51,440 nt of DNA, taken from NCBI RefSeq assembly GCF_000721705.1, contig NZ_JOJL01000060.1, positions 1 to 51,440 on the forward strand. Reading direction: 5' to 3'. The position numbers were made by a program, and so were the translations under genes. Shown in pieces: positions 33,901-42,053 of this stretch; positions within the stretch are counted from its first letter, which is position 1, and every line of letters begins with the position of its first letter. Source of the stretch: Actinoplanes subtropicus. GTDB lineage: Bacteria > Actinomycetota > Actinomycetes > Mycobacteriales > Micromonosporaceae. The notes below the pieces were generated by a model. The model was not told the DNA's origin. It saw only the letters and a list, made by a program, of their open reading frames with translations, and did not search any database.

Positions 33901-35907
33901 CCGGCCGGTCCCAGCTCGAGCGACGTCGCGCCGGTCAGCTCGTCCCCGGCCACCGCCCACCCGGTGAGTGCCACGCCCGTCAGTACCACGCCGATCAGCG
34001 CCGCCCCGGTGAGTACCGCGCCGGCCGGGACGGAGACGGCGGCAACTGCGACGGTGGAGGCGGATGCGGTCGAGGCAGAGCTGGTCGACGTCGGACCGGT
34101 GGATGCCATGCGGGTCGAGGCCGAGCTGCCGCCGAGCGTCGAGGACCACGTCGAGCCGGCCCACGAGACAGAGCCGGAGACCGAGGCGGAGCCGGACACC
34201 GAGGCAGAGCCGGACACCGAGGCAGAGCCGGACACCGAGGCAGAGCCGGAGACGCAGACAGGACCGGAGAGCGAGGCAGGGCCGGAGACCGCGCACGAGC
34301 CAGAGGCGGCGACCGAGCCAGGGACCGCGCACGACGCGCCGGAGACCGTGCCGGAGCCGGAGACCGCGCGCCACGAACCGGAGGACGAGCCCGAGGACCG
34401 GGACGAATCAGCTGCGGCGATCGAGGAGCCCGCCACCGTCGGGTTGATGGCGGATCGTGGGCGGCCGGAGCCGGACCGCCAGGACTCCGGCGCCGAGCGG
34501 GAAGGGCCGTCAGGACGGGACGCAGATCCGGCGAGGACTGTCCCACCCGTACCGCCTGAGGTGCGGAAGGTGATCCACCAGCGTGCGCAAACGGCCGGCG
34601 CAGCCGGCAATCGGCGGGCCGATCCGGAGCAGGTGCTCGCGAACTATCCGTGGGCCTTCGACACCGCGACGCTGCGGGAGCGGATCGACGACCCCGACCA
34701 GATGTGGGCGGTCATCGATCGGCTCACCGACAAGCTGGAGTACGCCGAGCGCGACACCGTCCGCGCCCGCCTGCTGAGCCTGCGCGCCGTGGCCGAGCGC
34801 CTGGTGGAAGACCTGGACGCCGCCCTCGAGGACGCCCGGGCCGCACTCACCCACGCCGAGGCCGTCGGGGAGCTGCGGCAGACCTCGACGGTACGGGCGC
34901 GGCTGGCGCACGTGCTGCAGTGGCGGGGCGAGTACGCCGAGGCCGACAAGCTCTACGCCGAGGCCGCCTCCCCGGAGTTGCCGTCGCGGCTGCGCGCCGA
35001 GATCCACGAGCTGGCCGGGCGGTCGGCTTTCGATCAGGGGCGCTACCTGGAGGCGATGAACCACTTCGAGACCTCCCTCGACCTGCGCAAGGGCGCCGAC
35101 CCAGAACTGGTGGAGCGGATCGAGGCGGCGCTCGACACGATCACCCGGCGCACGACGGGCGCCGGCTGGGGGCCGTACCCGCGGACCTCGGACGAGATTC
35201 TCGGGCGGACCGAGCCGCCGCGGCCGCTGCGGGACCAGCAGTCCGGTCTGTGGGGATATGTCGGCGCCGTCCCGCCCCGGTACGCGCAGGTACAGCCGTT
35301 CGCGGACGGCCTGGCCTGGGTGCGCCGGCCGGAGACGCCGGCCTGGGAGCTGATCGATCTGGCCGGCCAGACGGTGATCGACGCGTCGGCCGGCTATCTG
35401 GCCGCCGAGCGGTTCGCCGAAGGGCTGGCCTGGGTGTCCCGGGACGAGGCGGGCGGCTGGTACGCGATCGACCGGTGGAACCGGCTGATCATCCCGGGCG
35501 GCTTCGACGACGCGAAGGCGTTCCACCACGGGCTGGCGCTGGTCAAGCGGGGCGGCTGGGGCGTGATCGACCGGCACGGGCGGCTGGTGGTGCAGCCGCG
35601 CTTCCGGGGGTTCGTGACGCCGCTGGTGTCCGGCGGGCCGATCGAGGGCTTCACCGACGAGGGGCTGGCCGTGATCGACGCCGGGGAGACCTTCGGCGTG
35701 GTGGACCGGACCGGCAAGGTGGTCGTGCCGGCCGAGCACGCGGCCGTGGTGATCCATCCCACCGCGTTCCTGATCGCCGACCAGTACGGGCTGTGGGGCG
35801 CGCTGAACCGGACGGGCGAGTCGCTGGTCGAGCGCAAGTACAAGGAGCAGGCGGACGTGCTGGAGCAGATCGATCGGCTGCTGACCGATGGGCGCCCGGT
35901 TCTGTAA
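30937..35907 (+). CDS. Very large Pro-rich WG-repeat protein
   Basis: 1656 aa from ATG 30937. The first ~40 residues (DEPAWVYEITWEWEPQ) are conserved-looking. Residues ~45 to ~1200 are low-complexity, rich in Pro, Gln, Ser, Glu and Val, and built of short tandem repeats; probably disordered. The C-terminal ~450 residues fold: a helical TPR-like part (residues ~1220-1420; LHAEAVG and AEADKLYAEAAS type helices), then at least five WG/KWG repeats (YAIDRWNRLIIPGG, WGVIDRHGRLVVQP, FGVVDRTGKVVVP, LWGALNRTGES). No signal peptide is seen, so it is probably cytoplasmic and used for protein binding. Function unknown. Confidence 0.85.
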   Translation: MNGWSSQRGDDRWGDEPAWVYEITWEWEPQTPGQRYPGDPGRRKAVHTPVYEASQSGRASGAESDSGPGRASGAGPVSGPGRASGAGPGSASASASRDEWTDSRGYPQRSAPPQRDEPAWNRPASMVPAPDQRRGSAPVYGRQSAEGQYPPAARGQFRPGSPAPEGGRASVSPVSGPSGRPQSGPPGSPQRPGVTPPGSPQRPGVTPPGSPQRPGVTPPGSPQRGPQHGQSAPPSGPRPPVMPGSPQHAQGTPPGSPQHAQGTPPGSPQHSQGTPPGSPQHSQGTPPGSPQRPHAGPGAYGSARPYYGDSSERAGRPVSPESGPHVYGSARPAPSDAFPARSDAQQGRRPSEAPFDLRPAPELGSPAPARPAAQPTRVTPSHPATPPAPAYPPVPGQARPVSGPAQPGPAGWLRPTHADQPGPSYADQARPTHAEQPRPTHAEQPRSTYADQVRPTPAEQPRPPHAEQPRSSYADQPRPTNADQARPTNADQARPTNADQARPTNADQARPTNADQARPPAQPRPEHPWAATGSTPAAPPRTGPADYARPSSGSAQPGLDHPWAVPPTPAGPPDQPRPVSAPSQAGPGYQRPVSAPVPPDQPRPVSAPSQVSPDYPRPVSTPTPPEQPRPVSAPSQSGGDYPRPVSAPADAGVPERPATWADAFAPRVRRSTSDEAFGQVSEPVTASPAVERVVLPDGPVAGSGIEPVLEPPSEPPAGEEPHGLGWLLSQSGLGATSPVPIEAVTEEPEPAPEPEPEPQPVVEPEVVVEPEAVVEPEAVVEPEAVVEPEAVVKAEPTVEPEQVAEAEPTVEAEQEPEPVVEAEPVVEDSAPVSGAPQKQNWFVPVTGSQPVIKPAGAADGEPAEDEPVDAEPVEAELVDEPVDAELVDETVDVELVDEPVAADAADEPVDVELVDEPIDAVLLGDEPVAAPVSSGALDTSSYHRSDFDDEPFSASPVSAAPVSSAPVEAFDVRPTSVSPYSAAPTSAAPAGPSSSDVAPVSSSPATAHPVSATPVSTTPISAAPVSTAPAGTETAATATVEADAVEAELVDVGPVDAMRVEAELPPSVEDHVEPAHETEPETEAEPDTEAEPDTEAEPDTEAEPETQTGPESEAGPETAHEPEAATEPGTAHDAPETVPEPETARHEPEDEPEDRDESAAAIEEPATVGLMADRGRPEPDRQDSGAEREGPSGRDADPARTVPPVPPEVRKVIHQRAQTAGAAGNRRADPEQVLANYPWAFDTATLRERIDDPDQMWAVIDRLTDKLEYAERDTVRARLLSLRAVAERLVEDLDAALEDARAALTHAEAVGELRQTSTVRARLAHVLQWRGEYAEADKLYAEAASPELPSRLRAEIHELAGRSAFDQGRYLEAMNHFETSLDLRKGADPELVERIEAALDTITRRTTGAGWGPYPRTSDEILGRTEPPRPLRDQQSGLWGYVGAVPPRYAQVQPFADGLAWVRRPETPAWELIDLAGQTVIDASAGYLAAERFAEGLAWVSRDEAGGWYAIDRWNRLIIPGGFDDAKAFHHGLALVKRGGWGVIDRHGRLVVQPRFRGFVTPLVSGGPIEGFTDEGLAVIDAGETFGVVDRTGKVVVPAEHAAVVIHPTAFLIADQYGLWGALNRTGESLVERKYKEQADVLEQIDRLLTDGRPVL
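31495..31593 (+). repeat. 33-bp tandem repeat, 3 copies (GSPQRPGVTPP)
   Basis: Three consecutive 33-bp units, each beginning GGGTC, encode GSPQRPGVTPP inside the WG-repeat protein. The near-identical DNA suggests recent expansion. Confidence 0.9.
31666..31797 (+). repeat. 33-bp tandem repeat, 4 copies (GSPQHxQGTPP)
   Basis: Four 33-bp units encode GSPQHAQGTPP or GSPQHSQGTPP, a diverged relative of the block at 31495. Confidence 0.9.
32365..32484 (+). repeat. 24-bp tandem repeat, 5 copies (ARPTNADQ)
   Basis: Five 24-bp units encode (A/P)RPTNADQ; more diverged octets (THAEQPRP and similar) lie on its left side. Confidence 0.9.
33235..33306 (+). repeat. 18-bp tandem repeat, 4 copies (VVEPEA)
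   Basis: Four near-identical 18-bp units encode VVEPEA in an acidic part of the WG-repeat protein; further diverged copies follow. Confidence 0.9.
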
Positions 35908-35908
35908 G

Positions 35909-35914
35909 TAGAGT
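35909..35914 (+). promoter_or_regulatory. Putative -10 box of a leaderless promoter
   Basis: TAGAGT ends 7 nt before the ATG at 35922; the whole gap after the WG-repeat gene is 14 nt. Confidence 0.35.
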
Positions 35915-35921
35915 TCCCAGC

Positions 35922-36920
35922 ATGGAGTTCCGTCATCTCGGCCGTTCCGGCCTGCTCATCAGCGAGATCGCCTACGGCAACTGGATCACCCACGGTTCCC
36001 AGGTCGAGGAGGACGCGGCGGTCGCCTGTGTGCGCGCCGCCCTCGACGAGGGCATCACCACCTTCGACACCGCCGACGTGTACGCCGGCGGGCGCGCCGA
36101 GGAGGTGCTGGGCCGCGCGCTGAAGGGCGAGCGTCGCCAGGGTCTGGAGATCCTGACGAAGGTCTACTGGCCGCTCGGGCCGGGCCCGAACGACCGCAGC
36201 CTGTCCCGCAAGCACATCATGGAGTCGATCGACGGGTCGCTGCGCCGCCTGCAGACCGACTACGTGGACGTCTACCAGGCCCACCGCTACGACTACTCGA
36301 CGCCGCTCGAGGAGACCATGCAGGCGTTCGCCGACGTGGTCCGGCAGGGCAAGGCGCTCTACATCGGCGCGTCCGAGTGGACCGCCACCCAGCTGCGGGC
36401 CGGCTGGGAGATGGCGCAGGATCTGAAGATCCCGTTCATCTCGAACCAGCCGCAGTATTCGGCGCTGTGGCGGGTCATCGAGGCCGAGGTGGTGCCCACC
36501 TCGATCGAGCTGGGCATCGGCCAGGTGGTCTGGTCGCCGATCGCGCAGGGCGTGCTGACCGGCAAGTACTCGGTGGGTCAGCAGCCGCCGGAAGGCTCGC
36601 GGGCGACCGACGAGAAGAGCGGGGCGCGGTTCATCTCCCGGCTCATGCACGACGACGTGCTGAGCGCGGTGGCCGAGCTGAAGCCGCTGGCCGAGCAGGC
36701 CGGGCTCTCGATGGCGCAGCTGGCCGTGGCCTGGGTCCTGCAGAATGCGAACGTGTCGGCCGCGATCATCGGGGCCTCCCGGCCCGAGCAGGTCCGGGAC
36801 AACGTCAAGGCCTCGGGCGTACGCCTGGAGGCCGACCTGATGAAGGCGATCGACGCCGCCCTCGACCCGGTCGTCGAGCGCGACCCGGCCAAGACCGAGT
36901 CCCCGGCGAAGCGCCCCTGA
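35922..36920 (+). CDS. Aldo/keto reductase
   Basis: 332 aa. NAD(P)H-dependent oxidoreductase of the Kv-beta-like branch. Catalytic tetrad: Asp and Tyr in FDTADVYAG, Lys in ILTKVYW, His in YQAHRYD. The C-terminal cofactor-binding stretch is AAIIGASRPEQVRDN. The substrate cannot be told. The gene is followed by a hairpin shared with the convergent protease gene. Confidence 0.92.
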   Translation: MEFRHLGRSGLLISEIAYGNWITHGSQVEEDAAVACVRAALDEGITTFDTADVYAGGRAEEVLGRALKGERRQGLEILTKVYWPLGPGPNDRSLSRKHIMESIDGSLRRLQTDYVDVYQAHRYDYSTPLEETMQAFADVVRQGKALYIGASEWTATQLRAGWEMAQDLKIPFISNQPQYSALWRVIEAEVVPTSIELGIGQVVWSPIAQGVLTGKYSVGQQPPEGSRATDEKSGARFISRLMHDDVLSAVAELKPLAEQAGLSMAQLAVAWVLQNANVSAAIIGASRPEQVRDNVKASGVRLEADLMKAIDAALDPVVERDPAKTESPAKRP

Positions 36921-36926
36921 GGTGAC

Positions 36927-36962
36927 CGCTTCTGGGAGGGGTTTTTACCCCTTCCAGAAGCG
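36927..36962. terminator. Hairpin between converging genes
   Basis: A 16-nt arm (36927-36942) pairs with 36947-36962 with one mismatch around TTTT. It includes the stop codon of the leftward protease gene (36945-36947), so it lies at the ends of both genes. Confidence 0.75.
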
Positions 36963-37769
36963 CATCAGCTCCAGTCCTACCTGGATCGCGTTCTGGTCGA
37001 TGTGGAGTCCGCCGGCGATCGTGTACATCCCGTCGACGAACCAGGTCCCGATCTGGGTCTGCCACAAAATCAGGAACAGCAGGATGAAGCCGTACGGGGC
37101 GAACAGCCCCCAGGCGCGCTGATAGGCCGGGCTCATCCACGGCGCGAGGATGCTCCCGCCGTCCAGGCCCGGGATCGGCAGGAAGTTGAGCGCGCTCGCG
37201 GTGACCTGCAGGAAGCCGAGCGCGGCCAGCGCGCACCAGAACTCGGGGTGGCCGCCGGAGAGGCCCACCTCGCCGGTCGGCGTCAGATACAGGTCGACCT
37301 TGCCGAAGCCGGCCAGGAACGGCACCGCCACCACCAGCGCCAGGATCACGTTGGTGAGCGGGCCGGCCGCGCTGATCAGCGAGTCCTTGAGGCGGCCCTG
37401 GATGTACCGGTGGTCGATCCAGACGGCGCCGCCGGGCAGGCCGATGCCGCCGAGCACCACGACCACCACCGGCAGCACGATCGACAGCAGCGGGCTGGTG
37501 TATTTCAGCGGGTTGAGCCGCAGGTAGCCGCGGTCGGCCACGGTCTTGTCGCCGGCGAAGAAGCCGGCCAGGGCGTGCGCGTACTCGTGCAGGCACAGCG
37601 AGACCAGCCAGCCGGTCACGATGAACAGGAAGACGTCGACCTTGACGTTGCCGAAGTGCGACCAGGTCATCACGCCACTGACGGCGAAGACGGCGACGAT
37701 CCCGACGAAGACCGGGCTCGGGACGAACGCGTTACGCGGGGTCCGCGTGTAAACCGGCTCGTACGTCAC
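36945..37769 (-). CDS. Site-2 protease family membrane metalloprotease (M50)
   Basis: 274 aa, GTG start, about six hydrophobic segments. The zinc motif is HEYAHALAG near residue 61, and the third-ligand motif is NFLPIPGLDGG near 215. This is the short family without a PDZ domain. Such proteases cut within membranes; the target is unknown. It starts 4 nt after the stop of the small gene upstream, so the two form an operon. Confidence 0.9.
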   Translation of the reverse strand: MTYEPVYTRTPRNAFVPSPVFVGIVAVFAVSGVMTWSHFGNVKVDVFLFIVTGWLVSLCLHEYAHALAGFFAGDKTVADRGYLRLNPLKYTSPLLSIVLPVVVVVLGGIGLPGGAVWIDHRYIQGRLKDSLISAAGPLTNVILALVVAVPFLAGFGKVDLYLTPTGEVGLSGGHPEFWCALAALGFLQVTASALNFLPIPGLDGGSILAPWMSPAYQRAWGLFAPYGFILLFLILWQTQIGTWFVDGMYTIAGGLHIDQNAIQVGLELMRFWKG

Positions 37770-37773
37770 CCTG

Positions 37774-37971
37774 TCACTCCGCCGGCAGCAGGCTCATCCG
37801 GTAGTCGACCCGGTCGTCCTCGATCAGGACCACCTGGGCGACCCCGGCGTCGGCGAGTTCCCGCCACTCCTGGCCGATCCACGACTCGGCGTCCGACTGG
37901 CTGCTGAACGTCTCGACCGGACCGGAGACCGGCTCGCCGTCGCCGTTCTCGTACCGCCAACTCCACGGCAT
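37774..37971 (-). CDS. Small conserved acidic protein
   Basis: 65 aa from ATG 37971 with GAGGGGAG upstream. It begins MPWSWRYENGDGEPV and contains FSSQSDAESWIGQEWREL and VVLIEDDRVDYRMSL. I recall similar short proteins in other actinobacteria, always of unknown function. It is translated just ahead of the M50 protease and divergent from the cobalamin genes. Confidence 0.7.
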   Translation of the reverse strand: MPWSWRYENGDGEPVSGPVETFSSQSDAESWIGQEWRELADAGVAQVVLIEDDRVDYRMSLLPAE

Positions 37972-38040
37972 CCGCCGCTCCCCCTCACGTCTGGGCTCGT
38001 GCGCCTCCACCCTACGGCGTCCGCCTGAGCACCCCGGCCT

Positions 38041-38046
38041 TAAGGT
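38041..38046 (+). promoter_or_regulatory. Putative -10 box of a leaderless promoter
   Basis: TAAGGT ends 7 nt before the ATG at 38054. There is no room for a cobalamin riboswitch in the 82-nt divergent gap. Confidence 0.4.
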
Positions 38047-38053
38047 ACGGGGC

Positions 38054-40066
38054 ATGTCCGATGATCGGTGGAACACCGCCCTGGTGCTCGGCGGCATCCG
38101 CTCCGGCAAGTCAGCGTTCGCCGAGGCCCTGGTCGCGGACGCGCCCTCGGTGCGCTACGTGGCCACGGCGGTGGGCGGCCAGGACGACCCGGAGTGGCTC
38201 GCCCGGATCGAGGCGCATCAGCGGCGCCGCCCGCAGTCCTGGTCGACCGAGGAGACCGGCGCCGACCCGGCCCGGCTGACCGCCCTGCTGGCCGAGGCGA
38301 AACCCGACGACACGCTGCTGGTCGACGACCTCGGCGGCTGGGTGACGGCGCTGCTCGACCCGGCCCGCCAGCCCAACGACGACGAGGCGGACGTGGCGGC
38401 CCTGGCCCACGCCGTGCGCGGCTGCCCGGCCCGGGTGGTACTGGTCAGTCCCGAGGTCGGGCTGACCCTGGTGCCGGCCACGCCGGTCGGGCGGGCGTTC
38501 GCCGACGCGCTCGGCACGACCAATCAGGCGCTCGCCGGGGCGTGCGACCGGGTCGCGCTGGTGGTCGCCGGCCAGCATGTCTGGCTGAAAAGCGAAGAGT
38601 CGTATTTGTCCGAAGAGGCGACCGCGGCCGGGGGCGGCGGCGCGCCGGTCCTCAGCATCACCGAGGATCTCGAGGACATCGAGGTGCCGTACGAGCCGCA
38701 GCTGGTCGCGCCGGCCCCGGCCGAGGCCCCGGCGCCGGCGACCGCTGCGGCGACCGTGCTCGACGAGCCCACCCAGCTGCTCCCGGTGATCGGCGGCGGC
38801 GCCTTCGAGAGCGGCCTCGACCTGCCGCTCCCGGACGGCGACGCCGGCCCGGACGCGCGCGACCGGCTGGTCGAGGTCGACTTCGCCGGGGCCGGCCTCG
38901 GCGACCTGGTCGAGGCGGTCGAGTTCGCGGCGGCCACCCAGGGCACCACCATCCCGCGGCCGTGGGAGTCGGTACGGGTGCTGCTGATCTCCGGCACCCA
39001 CGAGGGCGGCGCCGCCGCCGGCGACGACCCGGAGGACGTCGAGCGCCGGGTCGCCCAGGTCGAGCACGGCGAGGGCGTGCTGAGCCGGCTGGCCGGCCAG
39101 GCTGGCGCCGACGTCGCGGTGCTGCGGGTGGCCCTGGCCGGCGCGATGGAGGACGGCCCGGTGATCGGCGACGGGGCGCTGGACGTCTCGCTGCGGCAGG
39201 GCTGGCGGCTCGCCGAGGCGGCCGCCGACGCCGGGCGCGACCTGCTGGTGCTCGCCTCGATCGGGGTCGGCACCGACGCGGTGGCCGCGGCGATCTCGGC
39301 CGCGATCACCGGCACCGAGGGGGTCGAGGTGCTGCCCCGGGTGCTGCAGCCGGGCGGTCGCTTCGACGACGAGTCGTGGATGGTCCGCTGCGCGGCGATC
39401 CGCGACGCGCTGCACCGGATCCGGCAGGAGCCGCGCGGCGCCAAGGACATCCTGCGCCAGCTGGGCGGCGCCGACCTGGCGGTGGCGGTGGGCGCGCTGC
39501 TCGGCGCGGCCTCCCGGCGGCTGCCGGTGCTGCTGGACGGCCCGGTCGGCGTCGCCGCCGCGCTGGTCGCCCGCGACCTGGGCAGCCAGGCCCGGCACTG
39601 GTGCATGCTGCCGGACGCGGGGAACCTGGCGCTGGTCGCCAAGGGCGCCGACGTGCTCGGCCTGACCCCGGTGCTGGATCTCGGCCTGGGCCTGGGCGAG
39701 GGCGCGAACGCGCTGGCCACGCTGCCGCTGCTGCGCGCCGCGATCGGCCTGGCCGCGGCGGCGCCGGTGCACCCGGCGCTGCTCACCGAGCCGGGCGACC
39801 AGGGCCTGGCCGACCTGATCGTGCCGAACGACGAGGACGTCGACTTCGCCGAGCCCGAGCCGGACGGCCCCGGTCCCGCCACCACCGCCGAGCCTTCGGA
39901 CCCGGCCACGACCGCCGAGCCTTCGGACCCGGCCACCACCGCCGAGCCTTCGGACCCGGCCACCACCGCCGAGCCTTCGGACCCGGCCACGACCGCCGAG
40001 CCTTCGGACCCGGCCACCACCGCCGAGCTCGCGGAGTCCGATCCTTCGGGCCCGGCTCAGGAGTGA
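38054..40066 (+). CDS. CobU fused to a divergent CobT-like domain
   Basis: 670 aa. Residues ~8-185 are CobU/CobP (adenosylcobinamide kinase and GTP transferase): P-loop GGIRSGKS at 13-20, guanylated His in ARIEAHQRRRP, and TTNQALAGACDRVALVV. Residues ~295-600 resemble CobT, the phosphoribosyltransferase that makes alpha-ribazole phosphate; LGLGEGANA keeps the catalytic Glu region. Other motifs I recall as conserved are changed: GDHG reads GTHE, the MGIGNTT box reads IGVGTDA, and the His-rich PGH box is absent. The acidic C-terminus has a 9-residue tandem repeat. Coupled to cobS by GTGA overlap. CobU activity is likely; CobT activity is uncertain. Confidence 0.85.
   Translation: MSDDRWNTALVLGGIRSGKSAFAEALVADAPSVRYVATAVGGQDDPEWLARIEAHQRRRPQSWSTEETGADPARLTALLAEAKPDDTLLVDDLGGWVTALLDPARQPNDDEADVAALAHAVRGCPARVVLVSPEVGLTLVPATPVGRAFADALGTTNQALAGACDRVALVVAGQHVWLKSEESYLSEEATAAGGGGAPVLSITEDLEDIEVPYEPQLVAPAPAEAPAPATAAATVLDEPTQLLPVIGGGAFESGLDLPLPDGDAGPDARDRLVEVDFAGAGLGDLVEAVEFAAATQGTTIPRPWESVRVLLISGTHEGGAAAGDDPEDVERRVAQVEHGEGVLSRLAGQAGADVAVLRVALAGAMEDGPVIGDGALDVSLRQGWRLAEAAADAGRDLLVLASIGVGTDAVAAAISAAITGTEGVEVLPRVLQPGGRFDDESWMVRCAAIRDALHRIRQEPRGAKDILRQLGGADLAVAVGALLGAASRRLPVLLDGPVGVAAALVARDLGSQARHWCMLPDAGNLALVAKGADVLGLTPVLDLGLGLGEGANALATLPLLRAAIGLAAAAPVHPALLTEPGDQGLADLIVPNDEDVDFAEPEPDGPGPATTAEPSDPATTAEPSDPATTAEPSDPATTAEPSDPATTAEPSDPATTAELAESDPSGPAQE
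39875..40009 (+). repeat. 27-bp tandem repeat, 5 copies (PATTAEPSD)
   Basis: Five 27-bp units, almost identical in DNA, encode PATTAEPSD at the C-terminus of the CobU-CobT fusion, with a diverged sixth after them. Confidence 0.92.
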
Positions 40067-40806
40067 GCGACGCCGCGGCCGGTGCCCGGCTGGCCGTGAC
40101 GACGCTGACCGTGCTGCCGGTCCGCGGCGGCCGGGTGGATCGGGCGGCCGCGGCGTGGGCGATGGGCCTGGCGCCCGCGGTCGGCGCGCTGCTCGGCGCG
40201 CTCCTGGCCGGCCCGCTCTGGCTGCTCCGCGAGGCGGGCGCGCCCGGGCTGGTCGCGGCGGCGGTGACGGTCGCGGGCGGAGCGCTGCTCACCCGCGGCA
40301 TGCACCTCGATGGACTGGCCGACACCTTCGACGCGCTGGGTTCCTACCGCCGAGGCGACGCAGCCCTAGAAGTCATGAAAAAATCAGACATAGGCCCGTT
40401 CGGGGTGGCGGCGATCGCGCTCGCTCTCCTGATCCAGACCGCGGCGATCTCCGGGGTATCCGAATCGAAGATCGTCGCAGCCTGGGCGGCCGGTCGCCTC
40501 GCGATCACGCTGGCCTGTTCCCGGGGCGTGCCCGCGGCCCGGCCCGAGGGTCTGGGCGCGCTGGTCGCCGGGACGGTTCCCCGCCCGGCCGCGGCGCTGG
40601 TCGCGGCCGTCGTCGTGGTCGCCGCGGCCGCCGCGACCCCGGGCCGTCCGTGGCAGGGCCCGGCCGCCGTCGTCGCGTCGCTGGCCGTCGTGCTTGCGCT
40701 GCTGCGCCATTGCGTACGCCGTTTCGGCGGGATAACCGGCGACGTCCTCGGCGCGGTGGTGGAGGCCGGCACCACCGTGGCGCTGGCCGGCCTGTCCCTG
40801 GGCTGA
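40063..40806 (+). CDS. cobS: Adenosylcobinamide-GDP ribazoletransferase (cobalamin synthase)
   Basis: 247 aa, GTG start overlapping the upstream stop by 4 nt. Integral membrane enzyme joining AdoCbi-GDP with alpha-ribazole (phosphate), the last step of cobalamin assembly. Family motifs: MHLDGLADTFDALGS, MKKSDIGPFGVAAIAL and GGITGDVLGAV. It ends 5 nt before the convergent gcvT. Confidence 0.93.
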   Translation: MSDAAAGARLAVTTLTVLPVRGGRVDRAAAAWAMGLAPAVGALLGALLAGPLWLLREAGAPGLVAAAVTVAGGALLTRGMHLDGLADTFDALGSYRRGDAALEVMKKSDIGPFGVAAIALALLIQTAAISGVSESKIVAAWAAGRLAITLACSRGVPAARPEGLGALVAGTVPRPAAALVAAVVVVAAAAATPGRPWQGPAAVVASLAVVLALLRHCVRRFGGITGDVLGAVVEAGTTVALAGLSLG

Positions 40807-40811
40807 GGCCG

Positions 40812-41915
40812 TCAGCGCACCGAGGGCTGCACGAACGGCGGCTTGACCACCTTGGCCTCGATCCGCCGGCCCCGGATGTCGATCTGCACCAGGTCGCCGT
40901 CGGCCACCCCGGCCGCGGTGTCGATCAGGGCCAGCGCGATGCCGGCCTTCTTCGTCGGCGAGAAGGTGCCGCTGGTGGTCTCGCCGATCGCCTGGTCCCC
41001 GGCGTACACCCGCATGTGACCGCGAGGGATCCCGCGGCCCGTCAGCTCCAGTCCGCGCAGAACGCGACGCGGACCCTGGGTCTTCTCCGCGAGCAGCGCG
41101 TCGCGGCCCCAGAACGCGGGCTTGGACCAGCCGACCGCCCAGCCGGAGCGGGCCTGCACCGGCGAGATGTCGAGCGAGAGGTCCTGGCCGTGCAGCGGGT
41201 AGCCCATCTCGGTGCGCAGCGTGTCCCGGGCGCCCAGCCCGCACGGCTGCACGCCGGCGCCGATGATCGCGTCCCACACCGCGGCCGCGTCGTCCCACGG
41301 GATGACCAGTTCGTAGCCGTGCTCGCCGGTGTAGCCCGTACGGCAGACGATGAGTTCGGCATCGCCCAGCTTGGCGTTCGCGAACGACATGTAGTCGTGG
41401 TCGGTGGGCAGGCCCAGCTTGCCGAGCACCTCGGCCGAGGCCGGGCCCTGCACGGCGAGCACGGCGAACTCCCGGTGCTCGTTCTCGACCGTCACCCCGG
41501 CCGGCGCGGCGGCCTGCAGGCGGCGGACCACCTCGGCGGTGTTGGCCGCGTTCGGGATCAGGAAGACGTGGTCGTCGGCGAACAGGTACGCGATCAGGTC
41601 GTCGACCACGCCGCCGGTCTCGTCGCAGCACAGCGTGTACTGCGCCTTGCCGGGCTCGATGCGCGTGAGGTCGTTGGTGAGGCAGGAGTTCACGAACGCG
41701 GCCGCGCCTTCCCCCCGGACCCGGGCCTTGCCCAGGTGCGAGACGTCGAAGACGCCGGCCGCCTCGCGTACGGCGGCGTGCTCGCGCAACACCCCGCCGC
41801 CGGCGTACTCCAGCGGCATCTCCCAGCCGCCGAAGGCGGCGAGCTTGGCGCCGAGCGCGACATGGCGATCGTGCAGCGGAGAGCGGAAAAGGTCATGGGC
41901 GGCGTCGGCAGACAT
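40812..41915 (-). CDS. gcvT: Glycine cleavage system T protein (aminomethyltransferase)
   Basis: 367 aa. Transfers the methylene group from the lipoyl-bound intermediate of the H protein to tetrahydrofolate. Typical stretches: [41 protein letters not shown] with the catalytic Asp, [12 protein letters not shown] and [14 protein letters not shown]. gcvP and gcvH are not nearby. The ATG at 41915 has no strong ribosome-binding site. The 138-nt gap to pepA shows no glycine riboswitch that I can recognise. Confidence 0.95.
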   Translation of the reverse strand: MSADAAHDLFRSPLHDRHVALGAKLAAFGGWEMPLEYAGGGVLREHAAVREAAGVFDVSHLGKARVRGEGAAAFVNSCLTNDLTRIEPGKAQYTLCCDETGGVVDDLIAYLFADDHVFLIPNAANTAEVVRRLQAAAPAGVTVENEHREFAVLAVQGPASAEVLGKLGLPTDHDYMSFANAKLGDAELIVCRTGYTGEHGYELVIPWDDAAAVWDAIIGAGVQPCGLGARDTLRTEMGYPLHGQDLSLDISPVQARSGWAVGWSKPAFWGRDALLAEKTQGPRRVLRGLELTGRGIPRGHMRVYAGDQAIGETTSGTFSPTKKAGIALALIDTAAGVADGDLVQIDIRGRRIEAKVVKPPFVQPSVR

Positions 41916-42053
41916 GACAGTGAACTTACCCGTGACCTTGCAAGTCGTTATTGTCGCGGGGACACCCTTCCCCGTCGCCATCGCGCCGGGACCACCAGAC
42001 CAGCCGGCGCGCCCAAGAAGCCGCCGGCCCCGAATCGCCCGCGGAGTGCCCGA

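Noticed and set aside
37972..38053. Cobalamin riboswitch before the CobU-CobT gene
   Set aside because: The gap is only 82 nt and shows no B12-box-like sequence.
40155..42053. Upstream extension of the pepA frame through cobS and gcvT
   Set aside because: The real pepA start is GTG 42054 with a ribosome-binding site; upstream codons are the wrong frame of other genes.
41916..42053. Glycine riboswitch before gcvT
   Set aside because: I find no tandem aptamer-like fold or conserved core in the 138-nt gap.
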